Source: SIG603 sp044432645 (GTDB taxonomy: Bacteria > Bacillota > Clostridia > Oscillospirales > Acutalibacteraceae). Taken from it: 64,000 bases of DNA. This document shows, piece by piece, positions 1 through 8,159 of the stretch (positions within the stretch are counted from its first letter, which is position 1; every line of letters begins with the position of its first letter). The notes beneath the pieces are model-generated. The model had not been told where the DNA came from. It searched no databases and worked only from the letters and a program-made list of their open reading frames with translations. Where the stretch lies: contig JAWXUM010000007.1 in the NCBI GenBank assembly GCA_044432645.1, positions 1-64,000 of the forward strand, given 5' to 3'. Made by a program: the position numbers and the translations under genes.

Positions 1-88
1 AGTAGTTATTCCTTTGGTTATAGAATGGTTTTGTGAGAACTCTATTCTACCATACTTTTTGCTACTATGGACATTTTTTTGTCTTTTT

Positions 89-2182
89 TTAATGTTGCAA
101 CTTCATTTTACAATCTGCCTCTAATAAATATAATGTAAAAAAAGCAAAATCTTCGCCAGTATTTGTAACGCCTTCTAGCTCGTTTTCTATTACTAAAGTT
201 TTAGCTTCGCCAGCTGTCACGCTCTTGTCTGTAGCAATAATTTTACCTGTTTCGTCATAAGCAACAGCTTCAATGCAACCAGGTTGATATTCTACAAACC
301 ATTGTGGTGGGTTAAAGCGTTCGTTTTGTTTGCGACCAGCACTCTCGCCGTTTACAAACAACTCTACTTGACAAGCGTTGTTGTAAGCTACTACTTGTAT
401 TGTATCGCCCTGTTTACCTTGTAATGACCAGTGTGGGAAAACGTGAACCATTGGCTGTGTTGTCCATAAGGATTTAATCAAATACGCTTTGTCTTTCATA
501 AATCCACAGCTATCTGTAGCACCAGAGGAAGCAAACAGTTTTGGCCATTGAGCCTCGCCTCGATACTCTTCGCCTGTCCACATATATGTACCACCAACAA
601 AGTCGTTTTCTTCCATACATTTAATAGTTTCTTTGCAAGATGAACCAACTACTAAACCTCGTTTTAAGTCGTAATCATCTACATATCCACCACGGTTCAT
701 AATATCATGATTTTCTGACTCAAAATAAATTCCACGGTTACCAGCTGCAAGAGAAGTTTCTGAAGCAATAATTGGTTTGCTTGGGTGTTTTTCGTGCATT
801 TCTTTGTATAACGGAGCATTATAGTTAGCACCTAGCACTTGCGTAACAGCAGGGGCATAATCTGTGAAATATCCAGCATTTAGTGCTAAGGTAGATGGTC
901 TTGTGTCGTCGTATAAATTTATAAGTTTAGTCAATTCTTCGGCTAATCTTTTACCAGTTTCAGTATTTTGAAGTGGTTCCTCGTTACCCATTGACCAAAT
1001 AACAACACTTGGGTGATTTCTTGCGCATTTTAATGTTGTAATTAATTCTTTTTTTGTTTTTTCACTCCAGTTGAACCATCTGTTCTCTTCCATAACCATA
1101 ATACCATTTTGGTCGCATAGGTCTAAAAAGCCTGGAGCTGTTGGGTTATGAGCACTTCTGTAAGCGTTAACTCCCATTTCTTTCATCATTTTAATACGAT
1201 GTTTATGATTAGTTACAGACAACGCAATACCTAAATTAGAATGGTCTTGGTGATAGCACAAGCCTCTTTGTTTAACGCTTCTGCCATTAAGAAAGAAACC
1301 TTTTTCGTTATCGTATTTTAATGTTCTAAATCCAAAACTTGTGTCATAATCGTCGATTTTTTTACCATTTGTGTAAATTTCAGTTTTCAAATTGTACAAA
1401 TTAGGTGTTTCTAAATCCCAAAGTTTAGGGCTTTTAATTTCTAGTTGTTGGTTAATTAAATTTTCGCTATATCTTGCTGAAATTTCAGTTTTTACAGAAG
1501 TTATTATATTGTTTTCGCTATCGATTATGCTTTGCACAACTTGGGCATCTATATTTTGCATAGAGTTATTCCAAACTGTTGTTTCAACATCTACTTTCCA
1601 GTTTTCGTCTTCAACTAAAGTTGGTTTTACATACGTACCCCACATGTCAACAGAAATTTCGTCTGTAATTATAAGCCAAACATCTCTGTAAATACCAGCA
1701 CCTTCATACCACCAGCCTTCAATGTCATCATTTTCTATTTTTACAGAAATAGTATTTGTTGTGTTATCTAACAAATATGGTGTTATGTCCATATAAAATG
1801 CGTTATATAAACTTTGATTTTGACCAGCTAAGGAACCGTTGCACCAAACTGTTGAATTTTTACCAGCACCATCGAAAACAAGTATAAATCTTTTTCCATC
1901 TATTTGACAAGGCAAGTTAAAATGTCTTCTGTACCATGCAGTTTTTCTTTCTAATGCACCTTGAGTGTCATTAAATAACGGGTCAAATTCACCACTTACA
2001 ACATAGTCGTGTGGAATTCGAACATCTTCGAAATCACCGTCGTAAAAACTAGCCATAGCTGCACCTAAACCATTTTTTGCTTTGCTGTGCATGTAAGTTG
2101 GGTATTTTCCTGTTACTTTTTTGTGTGGAATATCTCCTAAATGAAATTTCCAACCTTCGTTTAATAGCAACTTTGTTCTCAT
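89..2182 (-). CDS. Glycoside hydrolase family 2 beta-galactosidase
   Basis: This 697-residue cytoplasmic enzyme (no signal peptide) should hydrolyse terminal beta-galactosides or related beta-glycosides. The N-terminal jelly-roll sugar-binding domain (about 1-180) has the family's IPHDY and AWYRR segments, followed by an immunoglobulin-like domain and a TIM barrel. The acid/base is the Glu of GNEE (E401) and the likely nucleophile is the Glu of ASETS (E475). A DUF4982-like domain follows the barrel. GalB-type relatives are often about 800 residues; here the last domain stops soon after GEDFAFF, so the C terminus looks shortened. The ATG has an AAGGA ribosome site. A LacI-type operator sits just downstream of its promoter. 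Exact substrate is not determined. Confidence 0.9.
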   Translation of the reverse strand: MRTKLLLNEGWKFHLGDIPHKKVTGKYPTYMHSKAKNGLGAAMASFYDGDFEDVRIPHDYVVSGEFDPLFNDTQGALERKTAWYRRHFNLPCQIDGKRFILVFDGAGKNSTVWCNGSLAGQNQSLYNAFYMDITPYLLDNTTNTISVKIENDDIEGWWYEGAGIYRDVWLIITDEISVDMWGTYVKPTLVEDENWKVDVETTVWNNSMQNIDAQVVQSIIDSENNIITSVKTEISARYSENLINQQLEIKSPKLWDLETPNLYNLKTEIYTNGKKIDDYDTSFGFRTLKYDNEKGFFLNGRSVKQRGLCYHQDHSNLGIALSVTNHKHRIKMMKEMGVNAYRSAHNPTAPGFLDLCDQNGIMVMEENRWFNWSEKTKKELITTLKCARNHPSVVIWSMGNEEPLQNTETGKRLAEELTKLINLYDDTRPSTLALNAGYFTDYAPAVTQVLGANYNAPLYKEMHEKHPSKPIIASETSLAAGNRGIYFESENHDIMNRGGYVDDYDLKRGLVVGSSCKETIKCMEENDFVGGTYMWTGEEYRGEAQWPKLFASSGATDSCGFMKDKAYLIKSLWTTQPMVHVFPHWSLQGKQGDTIQVVAYNNACQVELFVNGESAGRKQNERFNPPQWFVEYQPGCIEAVAYDETGKIIATDKSVTAGEAKTLVIENELEGVTNTGEDFAFFTLYLLEADCKMKLQH

Positions 2183-2212
2183 TTCGCAACCATCCTTTTC
2201 TATTTTTTATAA

Positions 2213-2230
2213 TAGCGTAACGTTTCGCTA
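2213..2230 (-). promoter_or_regulatory. LacI-family-type operator before the beta-galactosidase
   Basis: The sequence TAGCGTAACGTTTCGCTA is an almost perfect palindrome centred on AACGTT, the typical centre of LacI/GalR-family operators; only one symmetric pair of positions differs. It lies 31-48 bases upstream of the start codon and immediately downstream of the -10 element, where a bound repressor would block transcription. No LacI-type gene is in the window, so the regulator would be encoded elsewhere. Confidence 0.65.
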
Positions 2231-2235
2231 GGGTA

Positions 2236-2264
2236 ATAATATCATTTTTCAATATTTACTACAA
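2236..2264 (-). promoter_or_regulatory. Predicted sigma-A promoter of the beta-galactosidase
   Basis: On the minus strand a TTGTAG -35 (2259-2264) is followed after 17 bases by a TATTAT -10 (2236-2241). The operator palindrome begins about five bases downstream, overlapping the expected start point. Confidence 0.5.
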
Positions 2265-2353
2265 TGTTTTTATGCAAAGTTTAGTAAATATTATAAATAT
2301 TTTGTTGCTTTTTTGGTAGTGTTGACAATCTTGTTTTCTGACTAAGTACAAAT

Positions 2354-2386
2354 AAAAAAAGCTGAACCTACTTTTGTAAGTTCAGC
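2354..2386 (-). terminator. Intrinsic terminator after tex
   Basis: A hairpin with GCTGAAC/GTTCAGC arms and a TTTT loop at 2361-2386 is followed on the minus strand by a run of seven T (2354-2360). It separates tex from the beta-galactosidase. Confidence 0.75.
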
Positions 2387-2453
2387 TAGATTTTTTTAAG
2401 ACCTAAAGCCTAAGTTTAGTTTTGTTCTTAAAAATAAATTTAAATACTTTGTT

Positions 2454-4586
2454 CTATTTAACTTTTGGCTCTTTCATTGTTAATGCAATTCGTTTTTTAT
2501 CTATATCAACCGACATAACCCAAACTTTTATAATATCGCCAACAGCTAGGACGTCTGACGGATGTTTTATAAACTTATCGCTTATTTGTGTTATGTGAAC
2601 TAGTCCGTCTTGATGAACGCCTATATCGATAAACGCACCGAAATCTATTACATTTCGAACTGTTCCCATAATTTCCATTCCAGCTTTTAAGTCTTTCATT
2701 TCCATAATATCGCTTCTAAGTGGAACTTTTTCTATCTCTTCCCTTGGGTCACGGCCTGGACGGCTTAACTCTGTTAAAATATCCTTTAAAGTAGGTAAGC
2801 CAAGTTCGCAATTTTCAGCTAGTTTTTCTTCGCCAAAATCTTTAGCCTTTTCTATTATATCGCTAAAATCTTTAGACTTTTTAAGGTCGTATCCAAGTTG
2901 TTGTAAAACTTTTTTAGCGTTATCATAACTTTCAGGGTGAACAGCCGTGTTATCTAAAATATTTTTACTCTCTACAACTCTTAAAAATCCTGCGCATTGT
3001 TCGTATGCTTTAGGGCCAAGTTTAGGAACTTTTTTCAGTTCAGCACGACTTTTAAATGCTCCATTCTCTTCACGGTAAGCCATAATATTGTTTGCTACAG
3101 TGTTCGAAATACCCGCAACATTTTTTAAAAGCGACGGTGACGCTGTGTTTAAGTCAACACCAACTGTATTAACGCATGATTCAACAACTCCGTCAAGAGC
3201 CTCGCCTAGTCTTTTTTGAGGAATATCGTGTTGATATTGACCAACACCAATAGATTTAGGGTCGGTTTTAACAAGCTCTGCAAGTGGGTCTTGAAGTCTA
3301 TGCGCAATTGAAACTGCGCTTCTTAAAGTAAGGTCGAACTCTGGATATTCTTGAGCAGCTAATTTTGAAGCTGAATAAACCGAAGCGCCAGCCTCGCTAA
3401 CTACCATGTATTCGACATCTAAATTTTCGTCTTTAATAAGTTTATTTGCAAAAATTTCAGTTTCTTTTGAGGCAGTTCCGTTACCTATAGCCATTAAAGT
3501 AACCTTGTGTTTCTTTATAAGACTTGTTAAAACAGCCCTTGATTTACTAGCTTGTCCCTCACCATGAGTTAAATAAACAACAGACGTATCCAAAACTTTA
3601 CCGGTTTCATCTACAACGGCTACCTTGCAACCAGTTCTATAACCTGGGTCAAGACCTATTGTAACTCTACCTTTTACAGGAGGTGCCATTAGTAGATTTC
3701 TTAAATTAACAGCGAAAACCCCAGTTGCACTTTCGCTAGCTTTTTCATAAATTTCATTTCTTACTTCTCTTTCTATAGAAGGGAAAATTAACCTAGAATA
3801 AGCATCAACAGCCGCACTTTTCACAAACTGACCACATAAATTATTGCTTTTAACATAAGTGCTTATTATAGGGTAATGACCTTTTACCTCTGGCAAGTCG
3901 ATATTTACCTTTAAAAAGCATTCTTTTTCCCCACGGTCAATAGCCAGTACTCTATGCCCAGCTATTTTAGCAACACTTTGAGAAAATTCATAGTACATAC
4001 GGTAAACGGAGTCCTCGTCTTTCGCAGCCTTTGAATTAACAATACCTTGAGCAAAAGTCACAACTCGAAGTCTTTTTCTTATAGTTGCATCTTCTGAAAT
4101 AAACTCTGCTATAATATCATTAGCACCTTGCAACGCTCTTTCGGTAGTTTCAACGTTTTCATTTACATAGTACAAAGCAAGTTGTTCAGGGTCTTTATTT
4201 TCTTGCTCTAAAATTTCTAAAGCAAGTGGTTCAAGTCCTAATTCTTTTGCAACAGATGCCCTTGTTTTTCTTTTAGGTCTAAACGGACGGTAAATATCCT
4301 CTACTTCTGACAAAACTTTCGCTAATTCTAAAGCTTTTTTAATTTCTTCTGTCAAATTATCGCCTATTAAAGATTTAACTTCGTCTTTTCTTTGATTTAA
4401 GTTCCTTAGATAAGTTAATCTATCAAAAATTTCACGGATTTTTTGGTCATCTAGTGAACCGTGAGCCTCTTTTCTATATCTAGCTATAAAAGGAATTGTG
4501 TTTCCCTCATCAATAAGCTTAACAAGGCTTTCAGTTTGCCAAGTTTGAAGTCCAAATTCCAACGCCAAAATTTTAGAATAATCCAT
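2454..4586 (-). CDS. tex: Tex family RNA-binding transcription accessory protein
   Basis: Tex binds nucleic acid and is thought to act with RNA polymerase; its exact role is unsettled. The 710 residues show the full family layout: N-terminal helical region, a YqgF-like RNase H fold (GLDPGYRTGCKVAV), helix-hairpin-helix segments (NVAGISNTVANNI and the following KVPKLGPKAYEQ) and a C-terminal S1 domain (MEIMGTVRNVIDFGAFIDIG). Length is normal for the family. The start has an AAGGAG site. It is monocistronic, with a terminator behind it and the divergent HAD gene upstream. Confidence 0.95.
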   Translation of the reverse strand: MDYSKILALEFGLQTWQTESLVKLIDEGNTIPFIARYRKEAHGSLDDQKIREIFDRLTYLRNLNQRKDEVKSLIGDNLTEEIKKALELAKVLSEVEDIYRPFRPKRKTRASVAKELGLEPLALEILEQENKDPEQLALYYVNENVETTERALQGANDIIAEFISEDATIRKRLRVVTFAQGIVNSKAAKDEDSVYRMYYEFSQSVAKIAGHRVLAIDRGEKECFLKVNIDLPEVKGHYPIISTYVKSNNLCGQFVKSAAVDAYSRLIFPSIEREVRNEIYEKASESATGVFAVNLRNLLMAPPVKGRVTIGLDPGYRTGCKVAVVDETGKVLDTSVVYLTHGEGQASKSRAVLTSLIKKHKVTLMAIGNGTASKETEIFANKLIKDENLDVEYMVVSEAGASVYSASKLAAQEYPEFDLTLRSAVSIAHRLQDPLAELVKTDPKSIGVGQYQHDIPQKRLGEALDGVVESCVNTVGVDLNTASPSLLKNVAGISNTVANNIMAYREENGAFKSRAELKKVPKLGPKAYEQCAGFLRVVESKNILDNTAVHPESYDNAKKVLQQLGYDLKKSKDFSDIIEKAKDFGEEKLAENCELGLPTLKDILTELSRPGRDPREEIEKVPLRSDIMEMKDLKAGMEIMGTVRNVIDFGAFIDIGVHQDGLVHITQISDKFIKHPSDVLAVGDIIKVWVMSVDIDKKRIALTMKEPKVK

Positions 4587-4603
4587 TTCAATCTCCTTGT
4601 AAT

Positions 4604-4631
4604 TTTACATATATTATGATACTATTATAAC
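4604..4631 (+). promoter_or_regulatory. Candidate promoter of the HAD gene
   Basis: TTTACA (4604-4609) and TATAAC (4626-4631) are separated by 16 bases in the short divergent gap between tex and the HAD gene. The match is moderate. Confidence 0.35.
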
Positions 4632-4664
4632 ATAACAAATAATAATTTTCAAGGAGTGATACTT

Positions 4665-5270
4665 TTGATAGATACTATTATATTTGACATAGGAAATGTA
4701 TTGGCACACTTTTGCTTTGAAACCAGCTTTAAAAAAGTTTTAAACGAAAAGGAATTTGAACTTATATCTAAAGCTAGTGTTTTAGATGAAGAAAAATGGC
4801 TTATGCTGGATAAAGGCGAAAAAAATTACGAGGAACTTTTAGATTATTATTCAAAAGATATACCTTGTTTAAAAGAAAAAATGGATTTAGCTATTAAAAC
4901 TGTCTACAACGATATTGTTCCTTTCGATTATAGCAATGATTGGATAAAAGAATATAAAAACCGTGGTTTTAAGGTTTATATTTTATCAAATTATGGCGAA
5001 ATACCGTTTAAACTTTCTAGCACACGTTTTGACTTTTTGAATTACACTGACGGCGCAGTAATTTCGTATCAAGTTAAACAAATTAAACCTACTAAAGAAA
5101 TTTACAAAGCTATTTGCGATAAATACTCTATAACTCCATCAAACGCAGTATTTATTGATGATAACCTTAAAAACATTGAGGGTTCTAAACTCTTCGGCAT
5201 AAACTCTGTACTATTTCAAAATTATAAACAAGCAAAAACGGAAGTAGAAAAATTTATTTGCAATAAATGA
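4665..5270 (+). CDS. HAD superfamily phosphatase, YihX-like
   Basis: A 201-residue HAD-IA hydrolase, probably a small-metabolite or sugar phosphatase. Motif I is FDIGNVL near the N terminus with the nucleophilic Asp; the second Asp of the classic DxD is Gly, as in YihX and epoxide-hydrolase-type members. Motif II is the LSN segment, motif III the Lys of IKPTKE, and motif IV the DD of FIDDN. I place the start at TTG 4665, eight bases after AAGGAG at 4651-4656, because the upstream in-frame GTG at 4656 overlaps that ribosome site. The result begins MIDTIIFD, typical of the family. Substrate unknown. Confidence 0.85.
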   Translation: MIDTIIFDIGNVLAHFCFETSFKKVLNEKEFELISKASVLDEEKWLMLDKGEKNYEELLDYYSKDIPCLKEKMDLAIKTVYNDIVPFDYSNDWIKEYKNRGFKVYILSNYGEIPFKLSSTRFDFLNYTDGAVISYQVKQIKPTKEIYKAICDKYSITPSNAVFIDDNLKNIEGSKLFGINSVLFQNYKQAKTEVEKFICNK

Positions 5271-5292
5271 GTGCAAACAACGTGAAAATATC

Positions 5293-5321
5293 TTGAAATT
5301 TACACCTTAATGGTGTATGAT
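5293..5321 (+). promoter_or_regulatory. Promoter with embedded palindrome before the isomerase-like gene
   Basis: TTGAAA (5293-5298) and TATGAT (5316-5321) are spaced by 17 bases. The spacer contains a perfect inverted repeat, TACACC-TTAAT-GGTGTA (5301-5317), which reaches into the -10. This is a typical repressor site layout. The regulator is unknown. Confidence 0.6.
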
Positions 5322-5351
5322 AAAATTAAAATTATATTGGAGGCTATTACA

Positions 5352-6824
5352 ATGTTTAATATTCCTGACGTTAAAATGGCTGTTGTGGCTGTTAGCCGTG
5401 ACTGCTTTCCTATGACACTTTCAGTTTCTAGACGTGAAGCTGTAGTTAAAAGTTACAAAGCAAAAGGCTTGGATATTTATGAATGTCCTACATGTATTGA
5501 AAATGAAGTTGATATGATGAAAGCTTTAGAAGAAGTTAAAGCTGAAGGCTGTAACGCTTTGGTAGTTTACCTTGGCAATTTTGGTCCTGAAACTTCTGAA
5601 ACTTTACTTGCTAAATACTTCGGTGGCCCTACTATGTTTATTGCTGCTTCTGAAGAAAGTGGCGATAGCTTGCTAGACGGCCGTGGCGATGCTTATTGTG
5701 GCATGCTTAATGCAAGTTACAACCTAAAACTTCGTGAAATCAAAGCTTACATTCCAGAGTATCCTGTTGGTACTGCTGACGAATGTGCTGACATGATTGA
5801 AGAATTTTTACCAATTGCTAGAACAATTATTGGCTTAAACGACCTTAAAATCATCAGTTTTGGCCCTCGTCCTCAAGACTTCTTAGCATGTAATGCTCCT
5901 ATTAAACGTTTATACGATTTAGGTGTTGAAGTTCAAGAAAACTCTGAACTTGATTTATTTGAAGCTTACAACAAACACGCTGGCGACCCTAGAATTCCTG
6001 CTGTTGTTGCTGATATGGAAGCCGAGCTTGGCAAAGGTAACATGAAACCTGAAATTTTACCTAAACTTGCTCAATACGAAATTACTCTACTTGACTGGGT
6101 TGAAGCTAACAAAGGCTGTAAAAAATTTGTTGCTATTGCTGGCAAATGTTGGCCTGCATTCCAAACTCAATTTGGCTTTGTTCCATGTTATGTTAACAGC
6201 CGTCTAACAGGTATGGGTATTCCTGTTTCTTGCGAAGTTGATATTTACGGTGCTTTATCTGAGTTTATTGGCTCTTGCATTAGCCTTGACGCTGTTACTT
6301 TACTTGACATTAACAATACTGTTCCTAAAGATATGTACGAAGAAGACATTAAAGCTCAAACTTCTTACACACAAAAAGATACATTTATGGGCTTCCACTG
6401 TGGTAATACAACTTCTAAAAAACTTGCTTTCTGCTCTATGAAATATCAAAAAATCATGGCTAGAGCATTACCAGAAGAAGTTACACAGGGTACACTTGAG
6501 GGCGATATTATGCCTGGTGATATTACATTCTTCCGTCTACAAAGCACAGCTGATGCAAAACTTACAGCTTATGTTGCTCAAGGCGAAGTACTTAATGTTC
6601 CTACAAAATCATTCGGTGCTATCGGTGTATTTGCTATTCCTGAAATGGGAAGATTTTACCGTCATGTACTTGTTGAGAAAAATTATCCTCACCACGGTGC
6701 TGTTGCATTTGGTCATTATGGAAAAGCTATATTTGAAGTATTCAAATATTTAGATGTTACAGACATTGGCTTTAATCAACCAAAATCTATGATGTACAAA
6801 ACAGAAAATCCATACCAATTCTAA
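5352..6824 (+). CDS. L-fucose/L-arabinose isomerase family protein
   Basis: This 490-residue protein resembles the large L-fucose/L-arabinose isomerase-fold proteins that interconvert an aldose and a ketose using a metal. It has the N-terminal Rossmann-like segment, the TSETLLAKYFGGP stretch and a C-terminal region with FHCGNT, matching the HCGN segment seen in fucose isomerases. The start is ATG 5352, nine bases after TGGAGG; an upstream in-frame ATG at 5310 lies inside the promoter. A strong terminator follows at once. Codon use is unusually uniform, hinting at high expression. The natural sugar is not known; these family members often have no tested activity. Confidence 0.75.
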   Translation: MFNIPDVKMAVVAVSRDCFPMTLSVSRREAVVKSYKAKGLDIYECPTCIENEVDMMKALEEVKAEGCNALVVYLGNFGPETSETLLAKYFGGPTMFIAASEESGDSLLDGRGDAYCGMLNASYNLKLREIKAYIPEYPVGTADECADMIEEFLPIARTIIGLNDLKIISFGPRPQDFLACNAPIKRLYDLGVEVQENSELDLFEAYNKHAGDPRIPAVVADMEAELGKGNMKPEILPKLAQYEITLLDWVEANKGCKKFVAIAGKCWPAFQTQFGFVPCYVNSRLTGMGIPVSCEVDIYGALSEFIGSCISLDAVTLLDINNTVPKDMYEEDIKAQTSYTQKDTFMGFHCGNTTSKKLAFCSMKYQKIMARALPEEVTQGTLEGDIMPGDITFFRLQSTADAKLTAYVAQGEVLNVPTKSFGAIGVFAIPEMGRFYRHVLVEKNYPHHGAVAFGHYGKAIFEVFKYLDVTDIGFNQPKSMMYKTENPYQF

Positions 6825-6833
6825 TTAAACACT

Positions 6834-6867
6834 AAAATGCAACCCAAACAAATGGGTTGCATTTTTT
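6834..6867 (+). terminator. Intrinsic terminator of the isomerase-like gene
   Basis: Hairpin with ATGCAACCCA/TGGGTTGCAT arms and a T run at 6862-6867. Its 22-base core (6839-6860) is repeated in inverted orientation in the neighbouring terminator at 6886-6907. Confidence 0.85.
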
Positions 6868-6870
6868 ATT

Positions 6871-6911
6871 TAAAACACAAAAACGGCAACCCATTTGTTT
6901 GGGTTGCCGTT
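6871..6911 (-). terminator. Intrinsic terminator of the CdaR-like regulator
   Basis: Hairpin with AACGGCAACCCA/TGGGTTGCCGTT arms at 6882-6911. On the minus strand the stem is followed by TTTTTGTGTTTT. It terminates the convergent regulator gene ending at 6917. Confidence 0.8.
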
Positions 6912-6916
6912 AGTTT

Positions 6917-8002
6917 TTAGAATTTTGATGGACTTGCTGATAAATATTTTTTTACCATTAATGCTACTTTAAATATAATAGCATCTTCGAACTCTCTTAA
7001 GTCAAGACCAGTGATTTTTTTAATTTTTTCAAGTCTATAAACTAGTGTGTTTCTATGAACAAACAATTTTCTTGAAGTTTCAGAAACGTTAAGATTATTT
7101 TCAAAGAATTTTTGAATAGTAAATAAAGTTTCATGGTCAAGTGATTCTATAGAACCACGTTTGAAAACTTCTTGTAAAAAAATATCACAAAGAGTTGTTG
7201 GAAGTTGATAAATAAGTCTTGCAATACCAAGATTATCATATCTAACAATTGTTTTTTCTGTGTCGAAAACCTTTCCAACTTCTAAAGCAATTTTAGCCTC
7301 TTTAAAAGATTTAGCTAAGTCTTTAATACCAATAACAATAGTACCAATACCAATTGTGCAGTGTGTGTAAAACTCACCTGAAAGTGTATCTACAATTGAA
7401 TTTGCAAGCTTATCAATGCTAGATGCTTCCATATTAGCTTTAATTTCTTTAACCAAAGCAATGTCAGTTTCATTGATATTAATAACAAAATCTTTATTTT
7501 TGTCTGGGAACAAGTTTTGAAGTATATCATAAACAGAAATATCAGTTCTATTAGAAACTTTAATAATCATACAAACTCTTGCAACGTCAGCGCTAAAATG
7601 TAGTTCTCTACTTTTTAGATAAATATCGCCAGAAAGAATATTGTCTAAAATAACGTTTTTAATAAAATTACTTCTGTCATATTTTTCGTCATAATATTGT
7701 TTTATACTACCTAAAGAAACAGCTAAAATACCAGCATATCTTCTAGCTTCTAGATCATTACCAGAAACGAAAACAGCATATTCAGGTTTTAAGCTATCGC
7801 CAAAAGTTTTATAAGTATAATTTCCTACTGAGAAAGAACCTTGCATGATAAAATCGTCGGAAGTAACACCTTCACCAAATTCACCGATTCTGCCTAACTC
7901 GCTACAAGCGATGACAATAGAATTATCATCTATTACACCTATGATTCTTTCGATAGAGTCTTTCATTTGATGAATTACTCCTTGGAATAGTCTATTTGAC
8001 AT
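6917..8002 (-). CDS. CdaR/PucR-type transcriptional regulator
   Basis: A 361-residue regulator of the carbohydrate-diacid type. The N terminus (MSNRLFQGVIHQMKD) matches the sugar-diacid recognition domain of CdaR-like proteins, a GGDEF-like middle follows, and the C terminus holds a PucR-type helix-turn-helix (ENNLNVSETSRKLFVHRNT). The start is ATG 8002, preceded by AGAGGAA; longer in-frame starts up to 8062 run into the promoter palindrome. It is convergent with the isomerase-like gene and lies downstream of the sugar ABC ATPase, so a role in sugar or sugar-acid use is inferred. A perfect inverted repeat upstream suggests autoregulation. Confidence 0.85.
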   Translation of the reverse strand: MSNRLFQGVIHQMKDSIERIIGVIDDNSIVIACSELGRIGEFGEGVTSDDFIMQGSFSVGNYTYKTFGDSLKPEYAVFVSGNDLEARRYAGILAVSLGSIKQYYDEKYDRSNFIKNVILDNILSGDIYLKSRELHFSADVARVCMIIKVSNRTDISVYDILQNLFPDKNKDFVININETDIALVKEIKANMEASSIDKLANSIVDTLSGEFYTHCTIGIGTIVIGIKDLAKSFKEAKIALEVGKVFDTEKTIVRYDNLGIARLIYQLPTTLCDIFLQEVFKRGSIESLDHETLFTIQKFFENNLNVSETSRKLFVHRNTLVYRLEKIKKITGLDLREFEDAIIFKVALMVKKYLSASPSKF

Positions 8003-8043
8003 TTTATCATTCCTCTTTTCCATATTAATAATGATTTCTATAA

Positions 8044-8064
8044 CTTTGTACAACTCGTACAAAG
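8044..8064 (-). promoter_or_regulatory. Perfect inverted repeat upstream of the CdaR-like gene
   Basis: CTTTGTAC-AACTC-GTACAAAG is an 8+5+8 perfect inverted repeat about 42-62 bases before the start codon. Its size and place fit an operator, possibly for the encoded regulator. Confidence 0.5.
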
Positions 8065-8112
8065 CTATATTTATATTTTACACAACTTTGACAAAAAATG
8101 CAAGCTTTTTTT

Positions 8113-8145
8113 AAAAAAAGAGTACCTCAAACAATGAGGTACTCT
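8113..8145 (-). terminator. Intrinsic terminator of the sugar ABC ATPase gene
   Basis: AGAGTACCTCA/TGAGGTACTCT hairpin (8119-8145), followed on the minus strand by seven T (8113-8119). Confidence 0.85.
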
Positions 8146-8159
8146 CCATAATTCTAAAA

